Assembly: GCF_040546815.1 (NCBI RefSeq)
Contig: NZ_JBEPOO010000001.1
Coordinates: forward strand, 2,046,001-2,110,000
Direction: 5' to 3'
Origin: Devosia sp. 2618
GTDB taxonomy: Bacteria > Pseudomonadota > Alphaproteobacteria > Rhizobiales > Devosiaceae
Length of the DNA: 64,000 nt
Positions 47,978-56,916 of this stretch are shown here, in pieces. Numbering within the stretch: the stretch's first letter is position 1; every line of letters starts with the position of its first letter. The notes under the pieces are model-generated. The model saw only the letters and a list, made by a program, of their open reading frames with translations. It did no database searches and was not told where the DNA came from. A program made the translations under genes and the position numbers.

Positions 47978-48772
47978 ATGGCAAAATTCTCTGCAAATCT
48001 TGGTTTCTTGTGGCCAGAACTGCCCTTGCCGCAGCGTATCGACGCTGCGGCGCGTGCTGGGTTTTCTGCTGTCGAGTTGCACTCTCCCTACGACTACGAG
48101 CCTGAGGTCATCGGCCAGCGGTGCCGCGATGCCGGGGTGAAGTTGCTTGGGATCAACACGCAAATTGGTGCAATCGATCGGGGCTGCGCCGCTGTTCCGG
48201 GTCGTGGGGAAGAGGCGCGCGCGCAGTTCGACCAGGCGCTCGACTTTGTCACCAAAGCAGGCGGCACTGCTGTCCACTTCCTGGCCGGTTTTGTGCCTCC
48301 GGATCAGCATAGCGCAGGCAAGGCGCAATTCGCTCAGTCACTGGGCTACGCAGCACCGCTAGCGCGAGCCCAAGGCATAACCATCCTGCTTGAGACGATG
48401 AACAAGCGCGACATGCCTGACTATTTCTACGACAGCATCGAGGAAACGCGCGAATGCGCCGATACCGCCGGGGGCGACGTCGTGAAGCTGATGTTCGATT
48501 GCTACCACATCGGCATTCTGCAAGGCGATGTCACAACCCGACTGCGAAACCTCATGCCGGCCATCGGGCACGTCCAGATTGCCGCTGTCCCCTCCCGTGC
48601 CGAACCGGACGAAGGGGAGCTCAACTATTCCCACATCCTCAATGAGCTCGACGCCCTGGGTTACGGCGGCTGGGTCGGATGTGAATACAGACCACGAACC
48701 ACAACAGATGCGGGCCTTACATGGCTCAAGAATCTGGGCGTTCAACTCACCACACAAACCTCAACACACTAG
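47978..48772 (+). CDS. Hydroxypyruvate-isomerase-like TIM barrel
   Basis: A 264-residue Hyi/OtnI-type enzyme: MAKFSANLGFLWPELPLPQRI, ILLETMNKRDMPDYF (metal Glu), VKLMFDCYHIGILQGD (Asp/His) and VGCEYRPRTTT (Glu). The family covers hydroxypyruvate isomerase and 2-oxo-tetronate isomerase, but also sugar-cluster members of other function. It lies 23 bp after LysR and 22 bp before the GMC oxidoreductase. Confidence 0.85.
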   Translation: MAKFSANLGFLWPELPLPQRIDAAARAGFSAVELHSPYDYEPEVIGQRCRDAGVKLLGINTQIGAIDRGCAAVPGRGEEARAQFDQALDFVTKAGGTAVHFLAGFVPPDQHSAGKAQFAQSLGYAAPLARAQGITILLETMNKRDMPDYFYDSIEETRECADTAGGDVVKLMFDCYHIGILQGDVTTRLRNLMPAIGHVQIAAVPSRAEPDEGELNYSHILNELDALGYGGWVGCEYRPRTTTDAGLTWLKNLGVQLTTQTSTH

Positions 48773-48794
48773 CGAAGCGACCAGGACGCGCATC

Positions 48795-50387
48795 ATGCAA
48801 CATTTCGATGTCATCATCATTGGCAGTGGTCCGACGGGCAGCGCCTATGCGCGCACAATTCTGGACAGCGCTCCGACGACGCGCGTGCTGATGGTGGAGT
48901 CCGGTCCCATCGTGACCAACCCGCCGGGCTATCACTTCTCCAACATTACGGACGATCTGGAGCGCACGTCGGCACAGCTTGGATCGCAGGGGCCGAACCG
49001 CGGCAAGGCCTATCCACCCATGAGTGAGGACGAACGCGCGGCACGTCTCCGAGGTGAGCCGGATGTCACGATGCTTCGACGCCCGGGCCTGTTCGTCGTC
49101 GATAGCGAGTTCCAGGGCAAGACCTTCCCGGCAGGACATGCCGCGAGCAATGTGGGCGGCATGGGAGCCCAGTGGTTTGGCGCCTGCCCTGCCCCATCGG
49201 CCGACGAACGCATCGGGATTATCGCGCCTGCCGAACTGGACCGATTGCTCGACAAGTCCCGACGCCTGTTGCGCGTGTCGAATACCCAGTTTCCTGACTC
49301 GCCCATCGCAAAACCCCTTGAGAGCATTTTGAACGGGCTGTTTTCAGCGGGGCGGTCAGACGATCGCAAGGCGCAGCCAATGCCAATGGCTCTGGTTCGC
49401 GAGGGAGCCCGGATCCAGCGCACCGGCACCGATGTGATCCTCGGCACGCTCGGGACTGCTGCGCCAGAGAATTTTGAACTTCGACCCGAAACGACATGCC
49501 TGCAGATCCTGATGGAAAACGGCCGCGCGACGGGCGTGGAATTGGTCGGCGAGGATAGGAAGCCCTATCGCGTCACCGGCGACTATGTCGTCGCGGCCGC
49601 AGATTCCCTTCACACGCCCCAGTTGCTGTTTGCCTCGGGTATCCGTCCAGCCTCTTTGGGTCATTACCTCAACGAGCATCCACAAGTGTCGGCTCTGGCG
49701 ATTTTCGACAGACTTGGCCACGTCGGCGCTGGCGCCAGCACGCCCGACCGCGCAGGCGGCATTCTGGCTGATCGGTCGGTCACATCGCTGATGACCAGCG
49801 GCGTGACGTGGCTGCCCTACAATGGCGAGCAATTCCCTTTCCACGTCCAGATCACGCAGGCCGATCCGGAGTCGCTCAGCCCAGAAGATCGGGCGGAGGC
49901 GGGTGACAAACCCGTGCTGTCGATCTCGTTCTTCCTCGCCTCGGACATCATCTTCAACAACGCCATTCACTTTAGCGAAAGCGCCAAGGACTGGCTCGGT
50001 CGTCCAAAGATGACCATCCAGTACGATTTCACCGCACGTGACCTCGAGCGGATCGAACTGGCAAAAATGACGTGGCAGCAAATCGCCCAAGCTGTCGGAC
50101 GCCCCCTGCCTGGCCACGCGCCGCGCATGCCGCCCAATGGCAGCTCTCTGCACTACCAAGGCACGATGCGGATGGGTGCTGCCAATGACGGTGGATCGGT
50201 ATGCGACACCCATTGTCGCGTCTGGGACACCGACAATCTTTACATCGCAGGCAATGGCCTCATCCCCACGGAAACCGCCGGTAACCCGACGATGATTTCA
50301 GTCGCTCTCGCTATTCGCGGTGCCGAGAGCATCGTCGATCAAATCGCCGCTGCTCATACAGCACAGTCCCGCGCTGCAGCGCGCTGA
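48795..50387 (+). CDS. GMC-family FAD oxidoreductase, pyranose-oxidase-like
   Basis: A 530-residue flavoprotein starting MQHFDVIIIGSGPTGSAYAR. Motifs: LMVESGPIVTNPPGYHF, FPAGHAASNVGGMGAQWFGACP, and the C-terminal GMC block SLHYQGTMRMG, then LYIAGNGLIPTETAGNPTM. The overall pattern resembles pyranose 2-oxidase and bacterial glycoside-3-oxidases such as CarA more than choline dehydrogenase. There is no signal peptide. It lies between an isomerase and a MalK-type ATPase, so oxidation of an imported glycoside or sugar in the cytoplasm is likely. Confidence 0.85.
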   Translation: MQHFDVIIIGSGPTGSAYARTILDSAPTTRVLMVESGPIVTNPPGYHFSNITDDLERTSAQLGSQGPNRGKAYPPMSEDERAARLRGEPDVTMLRRPGLFVVDSEFQGKTFPAGHAASNVGGMGAQWFGACPAPSADERIGIIAPAELDRLLDKSRRLLRVSNTQFPDSPIAKPLESILNGLFSAGRSDDRKAQPMPMALVREGARIQRTGTDVILGTLGTAAPENFELRPETTCLQILMENGRATGVELVGEDRKPYRVTGDYVVAAADSLHTPQLLFASGIRPASLGHYLNEHPQVSALAIFDRLGHVGAGASTPDRAGGILADRSVTSLMTSGVTWLPYNGEQFPFHVQITQADPESLSPEDRAEAGDKPVLSISFFLASDIIFNNAIHFSESAKDWLGRPKMTIQYDFTARDLERIELAKMTWQQIAQAVGRPLPGHAPRMPPNGSSLHYQGTMRMGAANDGGSVCDTHCRVWDTDNLYIAGNGLIPTETAGNPTMISVALAIRGAESIVDQIAAAHTAQSRAAAR

Positions 50388-50416
50388 ACCAACAATAATC
50401 AAGATAGGGAGCCGTC

Positions 50417-51502
50417 ATGGGCAGGGTACAATTACACAACGTTCGGAAGTCTTTTGGGGCCGTGCCGGTCATTCACGGCATCGATCTTGATATCGCGGAA
50501 GGCGAGTTCGTTGCGCTGGTCGGGCCTTCGGGTTGCGGAAAATCGACCTTGCTCCGCATCATCGCCGGGCTGGAGGAAATGACGGCGGGTGATGTGTCCA
50601 TCGGCGGACGCGTGGTCAACGATCTCAGCCCGCGCGATCGGAACATCGCGATGGTGTTTCAATCCTATGCGCTTTACCCGCACATGACGGTGGCCGAGAA
50701 TATGGCGTTCAACCTGAAGCTATCCGGCATGAGCAAAGCCGAGCAGAAGCCCCGGATCGACGAAGCTGCCCGTATGCTCGATTTGTCCGCCCTGCTCGAC
50801 AGGCGGCCGGCCGAACTCTCCGGCGGGCAGCGCCAACGCGTTGCCATGGGCCGCGCAATCGTGCGTGATCCGGCAGTGTTCCTGTTCGATGAGCCGCTTT
50901 CAAACCTTGATGCCAAGCTGCGCGTGCAGATGCGCGCCGAGATCAAGCTGCTGCACCAAAAGGTCAAACGCACATCGATCTATGTGACACATGACCAGAT
51001 CGAGGCCATGACGCTCGCCGACCGTGTTGTCGTTCTGAATGGTGGCAAGATCGCACAGCAAGGCTCCCCGATGGAGCTCTATATGTCGCCGGCCAATCTG
51101 TTCGTGGCAGGATTTATCGGCTCACCATCGATGAACTTCATTGAAGGCGTGGCGAGCGTTCGCGGCGGTCAGGCGAGAGCAACGGTCTCCGGCGGCATCG
51201 AGCTGGAGCTGCCCAATGGGCTGCAGTTGGCGGACGGGCAGAAGGTAACTCTGGGACTACGCCCTGAGAACATCACGAGCGGATCGTCCGATGACAGCAA
51301 CCTGCTTTCCGGCCCGATCCAGCTGGTGGAGCCGACCGGCGCCCAGACCTATGTCGTGTTCAACTGCGGTGATCGCCAGATCACCACGGTGGTCAATAGC
51401 GCCGATTTCACCGAGCATTCGGAGCGCTTCGAGGGCCACATTGCGGCTAACTATATCCACGTGTTCGACACGGAAACCGGCAATCGAATCCAGAGCGCCT
51501 AA
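50417..51502 (+). CDS. CUT1 sugar ABC transporter ATP-binding protein (MalK/UgpC-type)
   Basis: A 361-residue ATPase with Walker A GPSGCGKST, signature LSGGQRQRVAMGRA, Walker B FLFDEPLSNLDAKLR, and a C-terminal MOBE/TOBE domain from about residue 235 (SPSMNFIEGVAS, LGLRPENI). It completes the transporter with the binding protein and permeases at 43717-46885, although on the opposite strand. A strong terminator follows. Confidence 0.93.
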   Translation: MGRVQLHNVRKSFGAVPVIHGIDLDIAEGEFVALVGPSGCGKSTLLRIIAGLEEMTAGDVSIGGRVVNDLSPRDRNIAMVFQSYALYPHMTVAENMAFNLKLSGMSKAEQKPRIDEAARMLDLSALLDRRPAELSGGQRQRVAMGRAIVRDPAVFLFDEPLSNLDAKLRVQMRAEIKLLHQKVKRTSIYVTHDQIEAMTLADRVVVLNGGKIAQQGSPMELYMSPANLFVAGFIGSPSMNFIEGVASVRGGQARATVSGGIELELPNGLQLADGQKVTLGLRPENITSGSSDDSNLLSGPIQLVEPTGAQTYVVFNCGDRQITTVVNSADFTEHSERFEGHIAANYIHVFDTETGNRIQSA

Positions 51503-51520
51503 GCCGGTTCAAGAGCGTTT

Positions 51521-51565
51521 ATCGGCGGCCACGGTCTGACTTCGGTCAGGTGGCCGCCGATTTTT
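51521..51565 (+). terminator. Strong rho-independent terminator after the MalK-type gene
   Basis: A perfect 12-bp outer stem (51521-51532 with 51550-51561) encloses a CTGAC-TTCG-GTCAG hairpin and is followed by TTTTT (51561-51565). It separates the sugar cluster from the convergent RidA gene. Confidence 0.92.
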
Positions 51566-51623
51566 ATGCGGCGTGGATTTTTGCCGAAGCGGAGGCTTTC
51601 CGCTTCGGCCACCGTCACCTGCC

Positions 51624-52013
51624 CTATTTGCGCTTAAGCGCCGTCACTTCGAGTTCCATCTTCATCTCTTCCATGGCGAAGCCGCAGATGATGGTGGTGT
51701 TGGTGGGGCGTGGGTCGGAGAAGGTTTCGCCGAGGACGGTGGAGACCGTCATGACGTCCTTGCGGTCGGCGATGTAGACGCGGACGCGGACGATGTCGGC
51801 GAGGCTGGCGCCGGCCTGCTCAAGGGCGTGTGCGATGGTCTTGAGCGACTGGCGGGTCTGCTCGGCGGCGTCGTCGGAAATCGAGCCATCCTCGAAGTTG
51901 TACCCGGCCGTTCCCGACACGAAGACCCATTCACCGTCGACCACGGCGCGGGAGTAGCCCGCCATCTTCTCGAACTTCGATCCCGAAGAAATGGTCCAGC
52001 GCGCGTCCGACAT
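51624..52013 (-). CDS. RidA/YjgF-family protein
   Basis: A 129-residue protein starting at 52013 behind AGGAG. It shows the RidA fold pattern, including FVSGTAGYNFEDGSI, TIAHALEQAGASLADIVRVRVYI and a C-terminal strand MKMELEVTALKR. The usual catalytic arginine sits in the VRVRVYI segment. RidA proteins hydrolyse reactive enamine/imine intermediates; subfamilies in degradation clusters act on aminoacrylate- or aminomuconate-like compounds. It is divergent from the Liv-type transporter and shares the operator at 52037-52053. Confidence 0.88.
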   Translation of the reverse strand: MSDARWTISSGSKFEKMAGYSRAVVDGEWVFVSGTAGYNFEDGSISDDAAEQTRQSLKTIAHALEQAGASLADIVRVRVYIADRKDVMTVSTVLGETFSDPRPTNTTIICGFAMEEMKMELEVTALKRK

Positions 52014-52036
52014 TATTTTACTCCTAAAGCATCTTG

Positions 52037-52053
52037 ATTTGATCACATGATCA
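52037..52053. promoter_or_regulatory. Putative GntR operator between RidA and liv-type genes
   Basis: ATTTGATCACATG (52037-52049) overlaps the dyad TGATCA-CA-TGATCA (52040-52053). The same sequence with one change (ATTTGATCAAATG) forms a perfect palindrome at 57806-57819. Both are in divergent promoters of this cluster, suggesting one regulator, perhaps the GntR protein at 59183. Confidence 0.6.
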
Positions 52054-52100
52054 CGAATATGCTCCGTTTTCAATCAGGTTGAGAGGGGCGCTGGAAAAAT

Positions 52101-52910
52101 ATGCAGAATAACACGCCAGCAACAGGCGCTGCGAAAGCCCAGGCAAGGGGCGCGCTGCACATCAAGGATGCAGTGAAAAGTTTTGGAGCGAACCGGGCTG
52201 TCGACGGCGTCAGCTTTGTCGCCGAGGCAGGCAAGATTACCGGGCTGATCGGCCCCAATGGCGCGGGCAAGACCACGCTGTTCAACGCGATTGCGGGTGA
52301 AGGCCCGATCAATAGCGGTTCGATCACGCTGGATGGCACACGCATCGACGGGCTCAAGCCCCACCGCGTGTTCTCCGCAGGCCTGGCCCGCACGTTCCAG
52401 ATCCCTCGCCCCTTTGGGAAAATGAGCGTTCTGGAAAACGTCATGCTGGTGCCCGAAAAGCAGGCTGGCGAAAAGTTCTGGAACACCTGGATCCGCCCCG
52501 GCCTCGTTGCCCGGCAGGAAAAGGCAAACCTCGAAAAGGCTCGCGCCATCATCGAGTTCTGCGGTTTGACTCCGGTGGAACGGCAACTGGCTGGCGCTAT
52601 TTCCGGCGGTCAGCAGAAGTTGGTGGAACTGGCCCGCGCGCTGATGGCCGATCCCAAGATCATCCTGCTCGATGAGCCCGGCGCCGGCGTGAACCCTGCC
52701 CTGCTCGACACCATCGTCGACCGGATCGTTGCGCTGAATAAGCAGGGCATCACCTTCCTGATCATCGAGCACAACATGGATCTGGTGATGTCGCTTTGCG
52801 ACAGCATCGTGGTCATGGCCACAGGCCAGGTCATCGCCGAGGGCGATGCCGAAACCATCATTTCCGACACGCGCGTCGTCGACGCCTATCTGGGAGGAGC
52901 TCACGCATGA
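52101..52910 (+). CDS. Branched-chain-type ABC transporter ATP-binding protein (LivG-like)
   Basis: A 269-residue ATPase with Walker A GPNGAGKTT, signature ISGGQQKLVELARAL, Walker B IILLDEPGAGVNP, and the LivG-type segment ARTFQIPRPFGKMSVLENVML. It overlaps the LivF-like gene by 4 bp. First gene of a complete Liv-type transporter operon (G-F-H-M-binding protein). Confidence 0.93.
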   Translation: MQNNTPATGAAKAQARGALHIKDAVKSFGANRAVDGVSFVAEAGKITGLIGPNGAGKTTLFNAIAGEGPINSGSITLDGTRIDGLKPHRVFSAGLARTFQIPRPFGKMSVLENVMLVPEKQAGEKFWNTWIRPGLVARQEKANLEKARAIIEFCGLTPVERQLAGAISGGQQKLVELARALMADPKIILLDEPGAGVNPALLDTIVDRIVALNKQGITFLIIEHNMDLVMSLCDSIVVMATGQVIAEGDAETIISDTRVVDAYLGGAHA

Positions 52911-53638
52911 GCGGCCATCTGTTTCAGGCCAGCAATGTGGTTGCCGGATATCGTCCTGACCTGCCGATCATCCATGGGGTGAGCATGCATGTCGACAAGG
53001 CCGAGATGGTCACCATCATAGGGCCAAACGGCGCCGGCAAGTCGACCATGATCAAGGCAATTGCCGGTGTGCTGCCGATTTCGTCGGGCAGCGTGACGCT
53101 GGCGGGCAAGGATATTACCAGCCTGCCGACACACGGCATGGCGGCAGCGTCGATTGCCTATGTGCCACAGACCGACAACGTTTTTACGACGCTGACGATC
53201 AACGAGAACCTGCTGCTGGGCGCATCGTCGCTGCCCAAGGCCAAGGCACTCGAACAGGTCGCCAAGGCCTATGACAAGTTCCCCGCGCTCAAGGACTATC
53301 GCGACAAGAAGGCCAAGGTGCTGTCGGGTGGCCAGCGCCAGATGCTCGCCGTAGCGCGTGCGCTGCTTACCGATCCACACCTCATCATGCTCGACGAGCC
53401 AAGCGCAGGTCTGTCGCCGCTGATGGTCTCGGAAGTGTTCGCGCGGTTGCGTGAGCTGGTCGAGAGCGGCGTGTCGGTGCTGATGGTCGAGCAGAATGCC
53501 AAGGCGGCCATGGCCGTCTCGCACCGAACCTATGTGCTGGCCGAAGGCCGCAACCGTGTCGAAGGCGCATCCGCCGCCTTGGCCGTAGATCCCGAAGTCA
53601 TTGCAATCTATCTCGGCGCTGGGGGGCGCAAACGCTGA
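52907..53638 (+). CDS. Branched-chain-type ABC transporter ATP-binding protein (LivF-like)
   Basis: A 243-residue ATPase starting MSGHLFQASNVVAGYRPDLP. Walker A GPNGAGKST, signature LSGGQRQMLAVARAL and LDEPSAGLSP are present. It overlaps LivG-like by 4 bp and LivH-like by 1 bp. Confidence 0.93.
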   Translation: MSGHLFQASNVVAGYRPDLPIIHGVSMHVDKAEMVTIIGPNGAGKSTMIKAIAGVLPISSGSVTLAGKDITSLPTHGMAAASIAYVPQTDNVFTTLTINENLLLGASSLPKAKALEQVAKAYDKFPALKDYRDKKAKVLSGGQRQMLAVARALLTDPHLIMLDEPSAGLSPLMVSEVFARLRELVESGVSVLMVEQNAKAAMAVSHRTYVLAEGRNRVEGASAALAVDPEVIAIYLGAGGRKR

Positions 53639-54546
53639 TGTTACAGGCGCTCGCAGACGGCATCCTGACTGGCTCGATCATTGCGCTGGGCGCAATCGGG
53701 CTCACCCTGACCATGGGCATTCTTCGCTTCGCGAACTTCGCCCATGCCGAAATGATTACCTGGGGCGCCTACATGGCGCTAGGCGCGATGGCGCTGATGG
53801 GACCATTCATGGCCCCGCTCGGTTCATTGTCCTTCGGCATTCCCCTCATCATCGCAATGGTCATCGCCGCTGGCCTGACCTCGCTGCTGGCGTTGATGAT
53901 CGACTATCTGGTGTTCCGCCCGCTGCATGGTCGGCCCAATGACATGACCATCGTGTTCAGCTCGTTCGGCGTTTCGCTGCTGGTGCGCATGGTTGTGCTG
54001 CTGATTTTCGGCGGTAGCGCTCAGTATTATTCCAATACGCTGCAGATCGCGGTTCCGGTTGCACCGGGCCTGCGCATCCTGCCCGACCAATTGTTCGTGC
54101 TCGGCGTCACCATTGTGGCGGTGATCAGCCTGCACTTCTTCCTGCAGCGCACCCGGCTTGGCCTTGCCATGCGGGCCCTTGCAGAGAACCCAACACTGGC
54201 GCGCGTCAACGGCATCGACACCCGTGTCGTGATCCGCTGGACCTGGGTCATCGGTGCGTCGCTGGCATCGGTCGCAGGCGTGCTTTACGGCCTGACCGTC
54301 CAGCTGCGTCCCGAAATCGGCTTCCACCTGCTGCTGCCGCTGTTTGCGGCCGTGATCATCGGTGGCGTGGGCAATGTGTTCGGCGCCGTGGTCGGCGGTT
54401 TGATCGTGGGGCTGGCAGAGTCGTTGTCGGTCTTCATCATTCCGCCCAGCTACAAGCTGGCCGTTCCCTTCATCATCCTTCTCATCGTCCTCTATGTGCG
54501 CCCGACAGGCATCTTCGGCAGCGCCCACAATGCGGGTGCCAAATGA
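53638..54546 (+). CDS. Branched-chain-type ABC transporter permease (LivH-like)
   Basis: A 302-residue permease with about eight hydrophobic helices. MLQALADGILTGSIIALGAIGLTLTMGILRFANFAHAEM is the typical LivH N-terminus, and RALAENPTLARVNGID is the coupling loop. It overlaps LivM-like by 4 bp. Confidence 0.93.
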   Translation: MLQALADGILTGSIIALGAIGLTLTMGILRFANFAHAEMITWGAYMALGAMALMGPFMAPLGSLSFGIPLIIAMVIAAGLTSLLALMIDYLVFRPLHGRPNDMTIVFSSFGVSLLVRMVVLLIFGGSAQYYSNTLQIAVPVAPGLRILPDQLFVLGVTIVAVISLHFFLQRTRLGLAMRALAENPTLARVNGIDTRVVIRWTWVIGASLASVAGVLYGLTVQLRPEIGFHLLLPLFAAVIIGGVGNVFGAVVGGLIVGLAESLSVFIIPPSYKLAVPFIILLIVLYVRPTGIFGSAHNAGAK

Positions 54547-55493
54547 CCGGTTTTGCTGCTTATCTGGTTTTCTTCCTCATCATCGCGCTGACCTATTCGA
54601 TCGTCGTGATGGGCCTGAATCTGCAATGGGGCTTCACCGGCCTGTTCAATGCCGGTGTGGTGGGTTTCTTCGCCGTTGGCGCTTATGGCACCGCCGTTCT
54701 GATCGGCCCGGAACGGGCTGGCGCGATTGGCGGGTTCGGCCTGCCCTTCCCGATCGGGGTGCTGGGAGGTGCGGCGCTCGCCGCACTGGCGGCATTGATC
54801 GTCGGCTTGGCAACGCTGCGGTTACGCGAGGAATATCTGGCGATCGCCACGTTCGGCATCGCCATCAGCATCCAGTTGGTCGCCCTCAACTTTGAAGCGC
54901 TGACCGGTGGCGCCATGGGCCTTATCAGCCTGCCGCGCCCGATGCTCGACGTGTTCAACTCGCCAGCGCAGTACAACCTGTTCTATCTGGGCGTCATCGC
55001 TATCCTGGCACTGGTTGTCTATCTGGCGCTGGAACGGGCCGTCACCTCACCATGGGGCCGCGTGCTCAAGGCCGTTCGTGAAGACGAAACCGCTGCCCGC
55101 TCGCTCGGCAAGAACCCAGTACTGATCCGCCTGCAGTCCTTTGTGCTGGGTTGCACTCTGATCGGTCTGGCTGGTGGTCTCTATGTGGGCTTTATCGGTT
55201 ATGTCAGCCCGCTCGACTTCCTGCCGATCCTGACCTTCCAGATCTGGGCCATGCTGATCGTTGGCGGCTCGGGCAATAACCGTGGTGCCATCGCTGGAGC
55301 CATCGGCGTCTGGGGTCTGTGGACCATGAGTGGCCTGCTAATCAGCCGCGTGCTGCCCGTGCAGTTCCAGTCGCAGGGCGGCGCCATTCAGGTGATCCTG
55401 ATTGGTCTGCTGATCGTGCTGACCCTGCTGTTCCGGCCACGCGGCCTGATCGGCGAGCGCGAGACGGTCTCCAAACATGCCGGTTCGCGCTGA
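54543..55493 (+). CDS. Branched-chain-type ABC transporter permease (LivM-like)
   Basis: A 316-residue permease with LivM hallmarks: GLNLQWGFTGLFNAGVVGFFAVGAY, LRLREEYLAIATFGIA and the coupling loop AVREDETAARSLGKNP. It is followed by 150 bp without a gene before the binding-protein gene. Confidence 0.93.
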   Translation: MTGFAAYLVFFLIIALTYSIVVMGLNLQWGFTGLFNAGVVGFFAVGAYGTAVLIGPERAGAIGGFGLPFPIGVLGGAALAALAALIVGLATLRLREEYLAIATFGIAISIQLVALNFEALTGGAMGLISLPRPMLDVFNSPAQYNLFYLGVIAILALVVYLALERAVTSPWGRVLKAVREDETAARSLGKNPVLIRLQSFVLGCTLIGLAGGLYVGFIGYVSPLDFLPILTFQIWAMLIVGGSGNNRGAIAGAIGVWGLWTMSGLLISRVLPVQFQSQGGAIQVILIGLLIVLTLLFRPRGLIGERETVSKHAGSR

Positions 55494-55644
55494 TGCGATT
55501 GGCCAGTGCCTTTCACAGTCCATTCCACCTTTTCGCGTGGGCAACTCCCTCGGTCGTTCTGGCTGAGGGGATGCCCGCCGACAGGAAAACGGCCGTCTGA
55601 CGCAGCGCCGTGACAACACACATGCGTCAAAGGGAACGAAAACC

Positions 55645-56916
55645 ATGAATTTCAAGCTCATTGTGCTAGGGGGCGCTATGGTCGCCGGCCTTCAGGTTGG
55701 GACGGCCACGACTGCCAGCGCCCAGGACTGTCAGGTCTCGATCGGCGCGGTTTTGTCCATTACCGGCTCGATGGCCGCTATCGGTTCGGCGATTGGGGAC
55801 GCCGGGCAGTTGGCAGTCGATCAGTTTAACGAAGCGGGTGGCGTCAATGGCTGCCAGATCCGCTACGTGCTGCGTGACGATCAGGGCTCGCCAAACGTTG
55901 GGGTAGACGCGGCCAAGACGCTCGTTGAAATCGAGCAGGTGCCTGTGGTGCTCGGCGCCATCCAGTCGGGTGTATCGCTGCCTGTGCTGACTTCGGTCAC
56001 CGTACCGGCCAAGGTCACCCAGATTTCGTGCTGCTCGAGCGCACCATCGTTCACCGAGTTGGCCGCAAGCGGCGGCACCGATGGCTACTGGTTCCGCACC
56101 CTGCCGACCGACCGTCCGCAGGCCGTGGTCATGGCCAACATCGCCCGCGAAAAGGGCTACAAGAAAATCGCCGTCATCTATGTGAACTCGGACTATGGCG
56201 TGAGCCTGTCGCGCCAGTTCAAGGCTGCGACCGAAGCCCTCGGTGGCACTGTCGCCAGCATGACCGCCTACAATCAGGAGCAGGCCTCCTACCGCGCTGA
56301 AGTTAACTCAGCGCTGCAGGGCGAACCCGACGCGCTGTTCCTGATCGCCTTCCCTGCCGATGGCGCAACTGCCGCTCGCGAGTGGATCTCCTTTGGCGGC
56401 ACGCAGAACATGCTGCTGAGCAACGCCCTGCGCGCCGACGAATTCGTTGACGCTGTTGGCGCCCAGTACCTGACCAACGCTGTCGGCATCGACAATGCGC
56501 AAGTTGAAGGCCCATCGGTTGACGCTTTCAACACCGCATGGACGGCAAAGTTCGGCAGCGCGCCAAACGGCCCTGGCCTGCACACCATGTATGACGCGGC
56601 CACCGTGGCCCTGCTCGCCATGGAAAACGGCGGCGAAGCCAATGGCACCGTGGTGCGTGACAATATCCGTCTCGTCACCGGTGGCGACGGCGAAGTGATC
56701 AATCCAGGCGTCGAAGGCTTCAAGCGCGCCAAGGAACTGATCGCCGAAGGCAAGTCCGTTCGCTATGTCGGCGCAACCGGCCCGATAACCTTCGACGCCA
56801 ATGGCGACGTCACCGGCCCCTACCTGATCTGGGGCGTAAAGGACGACGCGCTCACCACCCTCGATAGCTGGGACAATGCGCGCGTCTCTGCTGCGATTGC
56901 GGAAATCGACGGCTAA
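55645..56916 (+). CDS. Branched-chain-type ABC transporter substrate-binding protein
   Basis: A 423-residue type I periplasmic receptor. The signal peptide MNFKLIVLGGAMVAGLQVGTATTASA is followed by CQVSIGAVLSITGSMAAIGSAIGDAG and a Leu/Ile/Val-receptor-like core (VPVVLGAIQSGVSLPVL, KIAVIYVNSDYG). In catabolic clusters such receptors bind aromatic acids or amides as often as branched amino acids. Its stop overlaps the convergent hydrolase stop by 4 bp. Confidence 0.92.
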   Translation: MNFKLIVLGGAMVAGLQVGTATTASAQDCQVSIGAVLSITGSMAAIGSAIGDAGQLAVDQFNEAGGVNGCQIRYVLRDDQGSPNVGVDAAKTLVEIEQVPVVLGAIQSGVSLPVLTSVTVPAKVTQISCCSSAPSFTELAASGGTDGYWFRTLPTDRPQAVVMANIAREKGYKKIAVIYVNSDYGVSLSRQFKAATEALGGTVASMTAYNQEQASYRAEVNSALQGEPDALFLIAFPADGATAAREWISFGGTQNMLLSNALRADEFVDAVGAQYLTNAVGIDNAQVEGPSVDAFNTAWTAKFGSAPNGPGLHTMYDAATVALLAMENGGEANGTVVRDNIRLVTGGDGEVINPGVEGFKRAKELIAEGKSVRYVGATGPITFDANGDVTGPYLIWGVKDDALTTLDSWDNARVSAAIAEIDG

